From Cyanidium caldarium (lineage: Eukaryota; Rhodophyta; Bangiophyceae; Cyanidiales; Cyanidiaceae): a stretch of 64,000 bases of DNA. The stretch's first letter is position 1. Each line of letters begins with the position of its first letter. The notes below the pieces were generated by a model. It saw only the letters and a list, made by a program, of their open reading frames with translations. It did no database searches and was not told the origin of the DNA. Positions 35,550 to 45,126 of this stretch are shown piece by piece. Made by a program: the position numbers and the translations under genes. The stretch lies in assembly GCA_026184775.1 (NCBI GenBank), contig JANCYW010000017.1, positions 124,001 through 188,000 of the forward strand. Direction: 5' to 3'.

Positions 35550-36035
35550 TCACTGCGGATGCTGCCTCTTACGGCGCTCGCTCACAAAGCACCACGCAGT
35601 CAGCGCCGTCAGAGCAGCGACAATGGGCCCGAACACGCAGCAGCAGGCGAGCGTGCCACACGCGGCCGTTCCGCAGCCCGAGTTGTCCAGGCATTCGTCA
35701 CTGGCGCTCTTGCCGTGACGTCCATCCGGCGTCGTGCTGCCCGATGGCCCGGCACGGTCACCCGCGCCCGAGGCCCCAGCCGCACGGTAGTAGTGGCGCG
35801 TCGAGCCGTCCTCGGCGCGCTCGCTGTACACGTAGGTATAGTGGGGCGGCGCTGGCGGCGGTGTGCTCGACCCGTACGCGTAGGCCATCTTCTCTCCTGA
35901 CTGCCGCTGTGACGCTGACGGTGCACTCGGCTGCGACTCGAAGTAGTACACGTGCTCGCCGATGGTCGTCGCGGTCGGCTTGGACGGTGCGGAGGCGTCA
36001 TTCGACGACGCGTGCTCGGGGTGAGATTCGCCCAT
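35550..36035 (-). CDS. Tyr/Pro-rich protein with Cys-rich membrane tail (paralogue B)
   Basis: 161 residues from MGESHPEHASS. A polar Ser/Ala/Pro head with HVYYFESQP is followed by the shared core: MAYAYGSSTPPPAPPHYTYV then YSERAEDGSTRHYY. A Gly/Ser/Asp linker leads to a Cys-rich tail, ECLDNSGCGTAACGTLACCC, and a hydrophobic segment VAALTALTAWCFV with a basic end. The match to paralogue A in core and tail order shows a gene duplication. Function unknown; an anchored, possibly palmitoylated, surface or stress protein is an inference. The ATG is chosen just after an unrelated open stretch. Confidence 0.65.
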   Translation of the reverse strand: MGESHPEHASSNDASAPSKPTATTIGEHVYYFESQPSAPSASQRQSGEKMAYAYGSSTPPPAPPHYTYVYSERAEDGSTRHYYRAAGASGAGDRAGPSGSTTPDGRHGKSASDECLDNSGCGTAACGTLACCCVFGPIVAALTALTAWCFVSERRKRQHPQ

Positions 36036-36411
36036 GGCGCAGTGTACAAGTCGTGGTGGTGTCCTCGGAGAAGTTCGACTTGGAATGAGACAGCGCTGCC
36101 CCCGACACACAACACCAACGACTTGCGCGCTTCACAACGACCAACACGATCCGTGGCGCCTCGAGTCCGACGGAAAACGTGGTTTCTCCGTCGGGACAGC
36201 ACGCGGAAGTGCTCGTGTGCACCGAGCCGTTTCTCGGGTCCGCCTGCGGAGGTGTCGACCGACGAACTCGGCGGTTGCAACAAGCTCGGAGACGCACACA
36301 CGCTTGCCGTGAAGATGACGAGCTCACGCTTGCACGTCGAGTAGGCCGCGGTGCTTTCAGCAGCTGCACTCGTTCGCTCGCCTTGTCTCGCGTCGACCAC
36401 GCTCCTTTCTG
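36036..36411. promoter_or_regulatory. divergent intergenic region, paralogue B / metallopeptidase
   Basis: 376 bases between divergent starts; both promoters should be here. No RNA gene or strong motif is recognised. Confidence 0.4.
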
Positions 36412-38022
36412 ATGCTCGATCGGCCGACGTTCACCATTTCCAACGTTCGCTCCGGCGACGTCGTCTCGTACCCGCTCGTCCTCTTCGACGGCCAGTTGCA
36501 CGGCGCCTCTGCGGCCACCTCGGTCACCGTGAGTCGGATCGGTGCCGACCACCCCCGCCTCCGTGCCCACACCTACACGGCGCCTTCGCAGGCGTGGCCG
36601 GTGGCGCTCGACACCGGTGTCTTCAAGGCGCTCGCGTTTTTGGTTCCCGGCGAGAATGTGATCGAGTTCCGGGCGGGTGCCGAGCCAGTCGCCGCCATCC
36701 ACCGCCTGGTGGTGCACTACCTCAACGCGCCGTGGGACTATTGCGTGCGCGCCGTCTACGTGGTGCCCGCCGACGATCCCGTCGGTGGTTTCCAAGCGCC
36801 CCCGCACGAGCGTTGCGACATCGACAGTGCGGTGCATCGGTTGGCGCTGGCCATGCGCCTGCTGCAATCCGCCCTGGCCGAACTGATGCATCGCCACGGC
36901 CTCGGTCGATACACCTTCTGCCTGGAGGAGCCGGCGCAAGCGCGTGCCTGCCCGTCCGAAGGCGGATACGAGGAGGTGCTGGTGGCGTATGGGGTGCCGG
37001 TGCATGTGCATCGCTTCAAACACTCGCGGGCGGCGCTGCAGGCGCTCTCTGGCGATGAACTGTATGGTCGTGTCGGCCAAGCGCTCAGTGGTGCGCCGGA
37101 CCGCGAGAGCCGCATCGACGTGGCGCTGATGTCGTTCACCCGCAAAGACGCCCACACCGGCATGCTGTACGGACACACGGCGCTGGGTGGCGGTCGTCTG
37201 GCGCTGTTCGGTTCGGGCTCGATGTTTTCGTGGCCGGAGAATTTGGAGCAGGTGCCGCGCCGCTTCACCGATCGTACTGCGGTGGACGGGCGGCGTTTTC
37301 TGGACGATAGCGCCGGGCGCGGCGAGTACTGGGCGCTCGCGTCCACCAGCATGGGCGCGGTGTTGCACGAGCTGGGACACTGCCTGTCGCTGCCGCATCC
37401 GCACAACGGCGGCGGTATCATGGCGCGCGGTTTCGATTACCTGTATCGGCTGTTCGGCGTCGCCGAGCCGCAGCCCGGCGCCGAAATGCAAGCGCCCGAC
37501 GAACCCCGACTGGATCGCAGTGCGGCGACGCGCCTGCGGTTTCACTCGTATCTGATACGGGCGGGTAGCGAGCCGCATCCGGCGACACTGTATCCGCCGC
37601 ATCCGCCTCCTGCGCCCGATGGCGCCGTGTCGGTGCCGGTCCCGTCGCCTTCGCCGACCCCGACGCCGCCACGGCCGCGCCTCTACGTCGCCACCAACGG
37701 ATTGCCGGCGCGTGCCCGCGCCCACCACGAGGCGCATTCGGCGCCGCGTCGACCGAGCATCACCTGGCAGTCGGAGGGGGTGGTGCGGGTGAGTGCGCCC
37801 AACGGCCTCGGCCACATCGGCTACTACCTCAACGGCGATGTGGCCGCGCACGAGGAGTTCTTCCAAGCCAGCGCACCAGTACATTTACTGGATATCCCGT
37901 GGCGCGAGGTGTGTCGCCAGTGCGGCAACCCGCCAGCGGGCGCCAAGATCCGCATCAGCTGTGTGGACCACGCCGGGCAGATCGAGGAGGCGTTCGAACG
38001 GCAAGTCGGCGACCGCCCCTGA
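36412..38022 (+). CDS. zinc metallopeptidase-like protein (PF12044 / YIL108W type)
   Basis: 536 residues. The zinc site is HELGHCLSLPHPHNGGGIMA near residue 320, an HExxHxxxxxH motif with a following Met-turn candidate GGGIMARGFDYLYRLF. The N-terminal half (residues 1-115) is beta-rich, and the central part has LAMRLLQSALAELMHRHGLG. This set matches the fungal YIL108W family, where a jacalin-like lectin domain is also known; no clear jacalin domain is seen here, but a Pro-rich linker (about residues 395-430) leads to a C-terminal domain beginning RPSITWQSEGVVRVSAPNGL. Substrate and location are unknown. No signal peptide is evident. Confidence 0.7.
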   Translation: MLDRPTFTISNVRSGDVVSYPLVLFDGQLHGASAATSVTVSRIGADHPRLRAHTYTAPSQAWPVALDTGVFKALAFLVPGENVIEFRAGAEPVAAIHRLVVHYLNAPWDYCVRAVYVVPADDPVGGFQAPPHERCDIDSAVHRLALAMRLLQSALAELMHRHGLGRYTFCLEEPAQARACPSEGGYEEVLVAYGVPVHVHRFKHSRAALQALSGDELYGRVGQALSGAPDRESRIDVALMSFTRKDAHTGMLYGHTALGGGRLALFGSGSMFSWPENLEQVPRRFTDRTAVDGRRFLDDSAGRGEYWALASTSMGAVLHELGHCLSLPHPHNGGGIMARGFDYLYRLFGVAEPQPGAEMQAPDEPRLDRSAATRLRFHSYLIRAGSEPHPATLYPPHPPPAPDGAVSVPVPSPSPTPTPPRPRLYVATNGLPARARAHHEAHSAPRRPSITWQSEGVVRVSAPNGLGHIGYYLNGDVAAHEEFFQASAPVHLLDIPWREVCRQCGNPPAGAKIRISCVDHAGQIEEAFERQVGDRP

Positions 38023-38061
38023 TTTGCATTCACCACCGATACGGTTTACGGCATCCGCTCC

Positions 38062-39277
38062 CTATTTCCCGCCCTCCGCTTGCCGTTTGCGTTGATAATA
38101 GTCGGCGAGCACTTGCCACGCGCGTTTGCCCATGAATCCCTCGGGCGGCGTCTCGCCGGCCGCCGCAAAACCGCGCATTTTGGTGCCGGAGATGAAGAGA
38201 AAGTCGTCCGCGCGCGACGGGTCGAAAAAGGCCATACGGCCGGCGGTCTTGTCGTACGCCGCCAGCCGGAAGGGTAGGATCTCCAGCCGTTCGAGCCCGG
38301 GCGCCCGCTGCAGCACCTTCTTGCCGTGCCACGGATCGAACAGGTCGCGCTCACCGTCGGGGTGCTTGATGCCGGCTGGATCGCGTCCGACGATATAGAA
38401 CTGACAGCCGGCGTTCATGCGCGCCTTGGCGTGCCACTGCACTTCGGTCGGCCCGGCATACATCATCGGGCTGGGAAAGATGCCCAGCAGCGTCGTCTCC
38501 GGATCCAGAATGCCCTCTTCGATCACCTGCTGGTTCTGCAGAATACGTTCCCGCAGCGGCACGTCGTCTTGCTTCACCTTGCCACCGATCTGGTGCACCA
38601 GCAGGATCGGATTGCGGTAACCGCGTCGCAGCAGGTCGTCGCGACAACTGGTCATCAGCAGCGCGTGTCCGTTGTGGATGGGATTGCGCAGCTGGAACAC
38701 GAACACGGCGTCGGCGCCGCGACGGCGAAACTCGGCCTGCAAGTCGCGCGGCGTGAGGCGGTAGGCGTCGAGGCCGTCGCCGTAGCGGAACCGCTGCAGC
38801 ACCTCGACGTCGCCGCCGACCAGCCACTCGCCGGAGCGGTGGATAATGGCGGCGTACGGGTGGCCGGCGTGTGTCGTGCCCAGCTGACGCGCACAGCGTT
38901 CTTCCTTGTTGTGGACGTAGAATTCCGGCCGCCGCACGATGGCCACCGGCCGTTCGGGTTGAGCGCTCAGCGACAGCGCGAAGGCGTCCTGGCCGCTGGA
39001 TTCGATTCGCTGTCGCTGCTCGTCGGTGATGGCCAGCACGATCGCCACCGACTGGTTGTGCACGTGGCCGTCGGCGTCGCGAATACAGTTGAAGTGCAAG
39101 CACTGCAGATACTCCTCTTCGCGCATGAAGCCACGCAGCGGCGACGCCCAGCCCTCGCTCAGCACGTGCAACCACTGCCAGTCGGTCTCTTCGGTGAGCA
39201 CCACCATCGGCAGGGTATGCGCCTCGGCCAGGGCGGCATCGCGTTGCGATTCGGGCAGCAGCAACTCCACCAGTGCG

Positions 39278-39314
<37 letters not shown>

Positions 39315-39408
39315 GCGGCGACGGAGTGTAGAGACCGTCGCCCGCCGCCACCGACGACGAGGGGCGTGCCGAAGACGGCGACGGCGGCACCTGCCAGGGA
39401 TGGATCAT
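38062..39408 (-). CDS. ATP sulfurylase (sulfate adenylyltransferase)
   Basis: The first enzyme of sulfate assimilation, making APS from ATP and sulfate. Seen: the substrate-binding [15 protein letters not shown] (QxRN and HxGH), [10 protein letters not shown], and [20 protein letters not shown] near the C terminus. The N terminus contains a run of ten threonines encoded by a triplet repeat. Starts: the ATG at [11 protein letters not shown] (39408, 448 residues) follows a CCTCTCTCC leader and is chosen; an ATG at 39615 would add 69 Arg/Leu-rich residues that could be a targeting peptide. No APS-kinase domain is fused. It is convergent with the metallopeptidase, with a 39-bp gap. Confidence 0.93.
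39281..39310. repeat. (GTC)10 triplet repeat inside ATP sulfurylase
   Basis: Ten uninterrupted GTC units on the plus strand, read on the minus strand as a poly-Thr run (ACG codons) in the N-terminal extension. Such tracts commonly vary in length between strains. Confidence 0.85.
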
Positions 39409-40044
39409 GGAGAGAGGCAGATGATGCAAACGTCTGCGCTGCGACAGGAGAGGATGTGCGGGAGCGGCGGGTCGCCTGGCGAGGTCTCGGCCGATGGGGC
39501 CCGCTCCGCTGCCCGGCACCCTGACGGAGCCATCTTGCCCGCGTTCCCGCCACAGCAGACCACTACCGGCGACAAATCCCACCGCCTGCACACGACCAGC
39601 TCTATGCGGTGCCATTTCCAAGGCGCAGCGTTCTGGCGGCCGCCACCACTGCGACAGGGCACACACGCTCGGTTCGGTCTCGCGAGCCACCGTCGCACGG
39701 CAGCGACCGCCCGAACGCTGCGCCGACGACCGTTAAGGGAATTCGACCGCTCCAGCCCCAATTGCCTCCTTTTCCATGCCATTTCAACGGGTGTTTCCCT
39801 TATCGGCGTCGCCAAGGCATTCCGGAAGGCCAGGCACTGCCCGAACGGTCCCGTCCGTTCGATGTGAGGCGGCTCTCGTCTGTTGTAAACCGGTCGTTGG
39901 AGATGGGTGTTGTCTGGCGACCGTTGCCACGGACGACAAACACGGAGGAAGAACGTGCGCAGGGCGACGTGAACGTGCGCACTGCACCCGCTTGAAACGC
40001 TGCTCCCCTCGGCTGTTTCCCGAATCGGTGACTTTCTGGCAGCC
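39409..40044. promoter_or_regulatory. divergent intergenic region, ATP sulfurylase / RING-H2
   Basis: 636 bases between divergent starts, the longest non-coding stretch in the window if the short sulfurylase start is right. Open frames here are shadows of GC-rich sequence without motifs. No RNA gene is recognised. Confidence 0.4.
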
Positions 40045-41208
40045 ATGGAGGGCGGCACGGTGGCGGCTCGCGCGGATGGCATCGACGAGGGCACCGCCGA
40101 TGGCTGTGAGCGGAACGGAGCCGTCCGCGAGGCACAACCCAGTGCAGCACCAAGTGATTCCAGTGCCAGAACGTCCACAACGGTCCGCACGGGGACGGCG
40201 CGACGGCGGCAACGTTCGGTGGACCACACCGGGCGCCGTTCCGCAGACGGCCGCGAGCTGCCCGGTGAACCTGGCGGCCGCTCCGAACCGAATAACAGCG
40301 GCGGCGGCGGCGGCGGCGGCGGCGACGAGGACGGCGGGCGACGCGACGCTCGGGTGCGTTTCTCGGGGGCGCATGAGCGGCGCTCGTCGTCACCGCGACT
40401 GGACGACTATGGCGTGCTGGCGGAGCAGGTGCGCAAGGCGCGCGTGCTGGTGTCGAGCGTGTTCCTCCTGCTGGCGTTTCTCTCCATGGTGCCGGTGTTT
40501 TTGGAACGCGACGTGCAGGTCACCGCGCTGATCGGACTGGTGCTGTTTATTGCGGGCATTGTGGTGCGTCTGTATGTGGGATACGTGCAGCAACAGGAGC
40601 GACGCATGCTGAACGGCACGTCGGCGCTGCCGCGTCGGTATCGCCGGACGGGCAGTCGCACCGCTGCCCTCGGTAGCCGGCGCTGGGGTTTGCCGCTCGA
40701 CTGGCGACAACGCGGTCTGCTGCCGCCGCACGAATTGCGCTACCTGCAGATCATGCAGCGACTGTCCATGGTGGACCGCGACTTCACCCCGCAAGACTAC
40801 GACATTCTGTTGGAGTTGGATGCGGGCAACGCGCATATGCAGGAGTTTCTGCGAGGCGCCCCGCAAGACGCCATCGATATGCTGCCGTGCTACTCATACC
40901 GAGAGGCGCAACGGGTGGTGAGCGACAAGACGCCGCCGGCCGGCAGCGACGAAAAGCCGGGATCGTCCACGGCAATAGCCGCCGCGGCCGACGAGACATC
41001 CCGCAGCGATACCACCACCGCCGCCGCCGCCGCCAGGCGGGCCGAGGTCGATACCACTGACGTCTCCTGTGTGGTGTGTCTGGAGTGGTTCTGCACGGAG
41101 GAGAAAGTGCGCGTGCTGCCGTGCCTACACCAGTTCCATCGACACTGTATCGATCCGTGGCTCCGGCAACAGGCGCAGTGTCCCGTCTGCAAGGCGAACA
41201 TTGTGTGA
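40045..41208 (+). CDS. RING-H2 membrane ubiquitin ligase
   Basis: 387 residues. After an Arg/Gly-rich polar N terminus with a Gly run there are two membrane segments, VLVSSVFLLLAFLSMVPVFL and VTALIGLVLFIAGIVVRLYV. The C-terminal RING-H2 finger reads CVVCLEWFCTEEKVRVLPC, HQFHRHCIDPWL and CPVC: a complete C3H2C3 ligand set. The final residues KANIV follow directly. This is the layout of endomembrane E3 ligases of the ATL/RNF type. The substrate is unknown. The ATG is the first in frame and lies in GCCATGG context. Confidence 0.85.
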   Translation: MEGGTVAARADGIDEGTADGCERNGAVREAQPSAAPSDSSARTSTTVRTGTARRRQRSVDHTGRRSADGRELPGEPGGRSEPNNSGGGGGGGGDEDGGRRDARVRFSGAHERRSSSPRLDDYGVLAEQVRKARVLVSSVFLLLAFLSMVPVFLERDVQVTALIGLVLFIAGIVVRLYVGYVQQQERRMLNGTSALPRRYRRTGSRTAALGSRRWGLPLDWRQRGLLPPHELRYLQIMQRLSMVDRDFTPQDYDILLELDAGNAHMQEFLRGAPQDAIDMLPCYSYREAQRVVSDKTPPAGSDEKPGSSTAIAAAADETSRSDTTTAAAAARRAEVDTTDVSCVVCLEWFCTEEKVRVLPCLHQFHRHCIDPWLRQQAQCPVCKANIV

Positions 41209-41659
41209 ACCGCGAGGGAGGAGGCAGGAGTGCGCTGTTGTGCGGTCGACGTGATGGGGAATGTGCGGGTGCCAGCAGCAGGCAACACCACCGTGTAGTC
41301 ATAGTGCAGGTGGAGGATGCGCATGCCAACGCCCATGACGCTAAACCGTGTTGTGCTCTTTGGCGAAGGTTGCTTGTGAGAGGAGTGCTCGATGTGCGGC
41401 CTCGATCGGATATCTCTTCACGATGGCTGGGATGAGCGCGGACACGAGAAGGCAACCAACAGATCGAAGCTCGTACGAAGATGGATCCCCACAACTCCGC
41501 GTCTGGTACTGCAGTCACCACTGGACCAGCTGGGCGTACATTGCGCTCCATTCCTCTGAGACGTTCTCCGCATCCGTCGAACGTGCCAACGCGCGACACG
41601 GAGACGAACGCTCGTTTCGGGTCGCAGCAGCGTGCACTATCGCATGACGCTGACGGCCG
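41209..41659. other. intergenic gap before PPR gene
   Basis: 451 bases between two plus-strand genes. It contains short open frames with ATG (for example at 41481) that run into the PPR start region; none has a recognisable motif. No RNA gene is seen. Confidence 0.4.
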
Positions 41660-43780
41660 ATGCAACTCGGTAGAAGTCTTTGGGTGTCGACTGGAATCTT
41701 CCTGAGCGATAGTAGGGCAGTGCGATGGCCGTTGTTTTACCGAGCACCTACCTCTTCTGCTCAGCGGGTCACGGCCGTTCAACAACAACAACGGCTGGGC
41801 GGGGTGCGATGGCGCGGCCGGGTGACGCCCGCCGAGGAGCGACGACGGGAGCGGCGACAGCGGGCACGGCACTGGCGAGAAAAGTACGGACCGCTGTCGG
41901 AGGGGGCGCGGAGTTTGCGGGCGGCCGAGGCGCAGCGGGCTCACCAGGTAGAAGAACGGAAGGTGCCGCTCAATTTGCCCAAGTATCGGCAGTTGTACCG
42001 GATGCTGATGCGCGGCGGGCTGGAGCGAGCGGCGGAAGCGGCGCCGACGGCCAGTGCACTGGAGCGGGGTGTGCTTGCAGTTGATGGAGACGCCGCCGAT
42101 TGTCGAGTGGTCGACGGATGGTCCGACGAGCGATACGCCGTCGAGGCGGGGAGGCAGGAGGAGCGTCTCGAGTCGGACGCGGCGCCGCTGGCGTTGCGCG
42201 AGTCGTTGCACTTGGCGCGCCAGTACTATCGACGACAGGGTGAATGGTTTCACGGCACCGCCGACGACACAGCCGTCGATGAGACATCGGCAACGGAATC
42301 CGTTGCCTCGATTGCCGAGCAGCAGCGCCGAGAGCAATTGGATCGCAGCGTGCGACGCATCCTGTGGGCCCTGGCACCCGCGCCCGCGGCAGATACTGAA
42401 GCCGCATTGCAGACGCGCCCCTTCGATCCGACGGCGTATGACGCTTTCCTGGCCCGGCCGTCGGTGGCGGCGGCGGATGCGCTGTTGCGCCCCGATTTGC
42501 GGCAGCTCGGCGCGTACACCATGCTGATGTTGGCGCTGGCGCGCGCTGGACACTTTGCGGCCACGGTGACCGTATTCGAGGTGATGCAAAAACGCGGATG
42601 TCGCCGCGTGGACACCGTGGTGTACAATGTGGTGATCAAGGCATTGGCGCACTTGGGCGAGGTGGAGCGCATTGTGATGCTGATCGCCGAAATGCAACGC
42701 CGCAGCGACGAGGCCGACGCTGCCCGCAACGGTGTCGTGGCGGTGGAGCCGGATGCGCGCACGTTTCTCTACGCCATGGTCGGCTGTGCCCGTCGCGGCG
42801 ACGCCGAGGCGGCGGAGCGGTTGGCGCGCCTGGCCGCGGGGCAACAGCACGGCGCCGCTGCCGACGACGAACCGCCCGAACGACTGTGGCCGCTGCTGCC
42901 GCTGCCGCTGCTGCGATGGCTGGCGCCGGCGTACGCGTATCAAGGGCGCGTGGCGGAGACGCTGGCGTTGTTGGCGGAATGGCGCCACCGGCAGGCGTCC
43001 CCGTCGTCGCGATCCCGCATTCGCCATGAGAGGCGCAGTGTGTTTCCCGAGGGCACGTCCGGTGTGCCGTTCGTGTCGGCCGCCTTCACGTCGGTGCGCG
43101 AGGCGGCGCGGCGCGCGCGTCAGTCGATGCGCGGCGAGGCGCTGGCAGACACCTTACGGGAGCGGAATCGGGAGCTGGAGGCGTTGCGGGCGTGGTGCTG
43201 GCCGGACACGCCCGGAGCGGACCCGATGAAGGGGAATGAAGGGATGCCGGATGTTTATGGCCAGCCGCTGGGCTCCGCCGCCGATCGGACGCGCCTGGCG
43301 CAGGGGCTTGTCGGCGCCAAAGCCGCGCTACTGCGGCGCAGCGAGGTGCGGCAATGGCTGGGATTCGATCCATCGCCCAGTGCCGCGACGCCCGGACATT
43401 CCGCAGCACCGCCGCCGACGCCGCCGCCGCCGCCGCTCGTACCGCTGAATACCTCTCTGGCGCTGGAGGTTTTGCGCATGGCGGCAGCGATGGGCGACGC
43501 TGCCACCGCCACCGACGTGCTATCCCGCACCGCCCTACCGGGCACCGATGCCGTCGCGCACGCACCGCGCCTGTATGCCGCGGTGGCCCTGGCGCGCGGT
43601 GGCGAGTGGCAGGCAGCGTCGACGCTGTTGCGCGACACTGCCGGTTTCGACCCTGCGCGATCCGCCGTCGATGCCGACTGTTTGCGCGAGGTATATCGCG
43701 CCTGCCAGGACGACACGCTGCGGGCACAGGTGCTGGCGCAGCTGGGCGTCGAGGCGGTGGCGGTCGTCGACAAGCCGTGA
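41660..43780 (+). CDS. pentatricopeptide-repeat (PPR) protein, organellar
   Basis: 706 residues. The basic N terminus without acidic residues (MQLGRSLWVSTGIF, then Arg/Gln-rich) fits import to mitochondrion or plastid. Clear PPR helices are YTMLMLALARAGHFAATVTV then FEVMQKRG, and DTVVYNVVIKALAHLGEVER then IVMLIAEMQ; a third is around ARTFLYAMVGCARRGDAEAA. More degenerate repeats are likely near LLRWLAPAYAYQGRVAETLA and LEVLRMAAAMGDAATATDVL. PPR proteins bind organelle RNA in sequence-specific fashion for processing, stability or translation. Target and class (P type likely, with no DYW or SMR end) cannot be read. Confidence 0.8.
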   Translation: MQLGRSLWVSTGIFLSDSRAVRWPLFYRAPTSSAQRVTAVQQQQRLGGVRWRGRVTPAEERRRERRQRARHWREKYGPLSEGARSLRAAEAQRAHQVEERKVPLNLPKYRQLYRMLMRGGLERAAEAAPTASALERGVLAVDGDAADCRVVDGWSDERYAVEAGRQEERLESDAAPLALRESLHLARQYYRRQGEWFHGTADDTAVDETSATESVASIAEQQRREQLDRSVRRILWALAPAPAADTEAALQTRPFDPTAYDAFLARPSVAAADALLRPDLRQLGAYTMLMLALARAGHFAATVTVFEVMQKRGCRRVDTVVYNVVIKALAHLGEVERIVMLIAEMQRRSDEADAARNGVVAVEPDARTFLYAMVGCARRGDAEAAERLARLAAGQQHGAAADDEPPERLWPLLPLPLLRWLAPAYAYQGRVAETLALLAEWRHRQASPSSRSRIRHERRSVFPEGTSGVPFVSAAFTSVREAARRARQSMRGEALADTLRERNRELEALRAWCWPDTPGADPMKGNEGMPDVYGQPLGSAADRTRLAQGLVGAKAALLRRSEVRQWLGFDPSPSAATPGHSAAPPPTPPPPPLVPLNTSLALEVLRMAAAMGDAATATDVLSRTALPGTDAVAHAPRLYAAVALARGGEWQAASTLLRDTAGFDPARSAVDADCLREVYRACQDDTLRAQVLAQLGVEAVAVVDKP

Positions 43781-43830
43781 GCGGTGCGAGAAGAAAATGT
43801 AAAGCAGAGGCATGGCGGGCGTCGCCCCAT

Positions 43831-45126
43831 TTACCGCCACATGCCGCTGGTGTTGGCCGGGCTGCCGTAGGTGGCGGGCGCGCTCGAGGCGAATCCCATG
43901 GACGGCGCACTGGTGGCCGGCGTATAGGATGCCGCCGGCGACGACGCGACGGCACCCGGTGCGGGCGTTGACCCGAATGCCGTCGGCGGCGGCGGTAGGG
44001 CGCTGCGCGTCGGGTCGCCCGGCGTGATGCGGGCATCCGGCGGCGCCAGCGGATTCGAAATGTCCGGTCGACGCTGGCGCACCAGCGACACGAATGCCTC
44101 TTTCAAGTGCTCCAGGCGCTCATGTGCGGCGGCGATGCGGCCGGCCACGCTCATCAGCGCCGCGTACTCGTTGCGCAACACCGACTCGGCCAGGCGTGCA
44201 CCACCGCCAACGGCTTTCATTGCCGACGACGACGATGTGCCGTCGATGCCTCTGCCCTCTTTACCTGGCACTGCATTTTCTCTGGGCCGACGGCCGCTCC
44301 GACAGGCCAGTGCCTGCTCCACCTGCGCCAGCTTGGCCTCGGACCTGGACAGTTCCTGCTCGAGTGAGTCCACCCATTGTCGCAGATAGGCGGACGGGAA
44401 CACCAGGTGCAGATACGATGCGCTGCCATGCATCTCCCGCAGGCCTTCCCATTTCTCGCGTTGTTGTTGTTGTTGTTGTGGGTGAGGCGGCGGTGGCGAG
44501 GTGGTAGGCGATGTCCACGCGCCACCACCCTCCTCGGTGTCGCGCGTTGGCCGCAGCATCCGCCTCGTGGCCTCGTACAACATGTGGGCGCCGTGGGCAT
44601 GTCGCACCGCGGTGTCGGTTCGGGCGCGCAGCTGTCGCCGGTCGGCCTCGGTCACTTCCAACGATACCGCCAGGCTGGCCACCCGCTGCCGTATCTCCTC
44701 CATTCGCTGATCCACACTCGCCAACAGCGCGCCCATATCCTCCAGCTTGTGACTGCGTGCCGTCGACTCCAGCTGTCGCAACCGTCGCTCCGCCTGCAGC
44801 AGACTGTCTTGTAGCGGTGGCGGCAAGTCCGAAAACGTGGTCCAGCCGGGCAACCGCTCCACCGGTGGTGCCGATGGCGGAAAGGAGGATGCGGGCATCG
44901 GCGCGCCGAAGGTGCCCCACGTCTGTGTAGGCGGTGCCGAGCCGAACACACCCGTTGCGTCCCCCGTCTGAATCGGCAGGGAACTGGTTGGAGGCATGTA
45001 GCCCGTCCCCAAGTTGACGTTGGGCTGTTGTGGTTGTTGCGGCTGCTGCTGCGGCGTGCCCCATCCGCTCGGCGTGGCCGTCCCCCAGCCGCCACTATTT
45101 CCAGGAAAAGCGACGCCGCCTTGCAT
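43831..45126 (-). CDS. NUP58: nucleoporin NUP58/NUP45-like
   Basis: 431 residues. The N and C termini carry FG-type repeats with Ser/Pro/Thr spacers (VFGSAPP, TFGAPMP, AFGSTPAPG, GFASSAP). Between them is a coiled region: LPPPLQDSLLQAERRLRQLE, VFPSAYLRQWVDSLEQELSR and YAALMSVAGRIAAAHERLEH. The last two match the NUP58 'PADYFRxxVxxxExQLxxY' and 'MxxxYxxFxxLAxxLxxxHExVxxLK' helices. NUP58 joins NUP54 and NUP62 in the central channel of the pore. The tail is followed by Arg at the stop. An insert with a Gln run (about residue 223) is polymorphic-looking. The start is the ATG at MQGGVAF. Confidence 0.8.
   Translation of the reverse strand: MQGGVAFPGNSGGWGTATPSGWGTPQQQPQQPQQPNVNLGTGYMPPTSSLPIQTGDATGVFGSAPPTQTWGTFGAPMPASSFPPSAPPVERLPGWTTFSDLPPPLQDSLLQAERRLRQLESTARSHKLEDMGALLASVDQRMEEIRQRVASLAVSLEVTEADRRQLRARTDTAVRHAHGAHMLYEATRRMLRPTRDTEEGGGAWTSPTTSPPPPHPQQQQQQREKWEGLREMHGSASYLHLVFPSAYLRQWVDSLEQELSRSEAKLAQVEQALACRSGRRPRENAVPGKEGRGIDGTSSSSAMKAVGGGARLAESVLRNEYAALMSVAGRIAAAHERLEHLKEAFVSLVRQRRPDISNPLAPPDARITPGDPTRSALPPPPTAFGSTPAPGAVASSPAASYTPATSAPSMGFASSAPATYGSPANTSGMWR

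Noticed and set aside
35998-37884. 628-codon minus-strand frame
   Set aside because: It is antisense to the metallopeptidase and to its divergent promoter. Composition is Arg/His-rich without family signs.
38326-39867. 513-codon plus-strand frame
   Set aside because: It lies opposite ATP sulfurylase, which has all its catalytic motifs, and has no motif of its own. GC-rich DNA leaves antisense frames open.
41481-41705. Short ATG frame before the PPR start
   Set aside because: It overlaps the PPR N terminus in another frame and has no recognisable feature.
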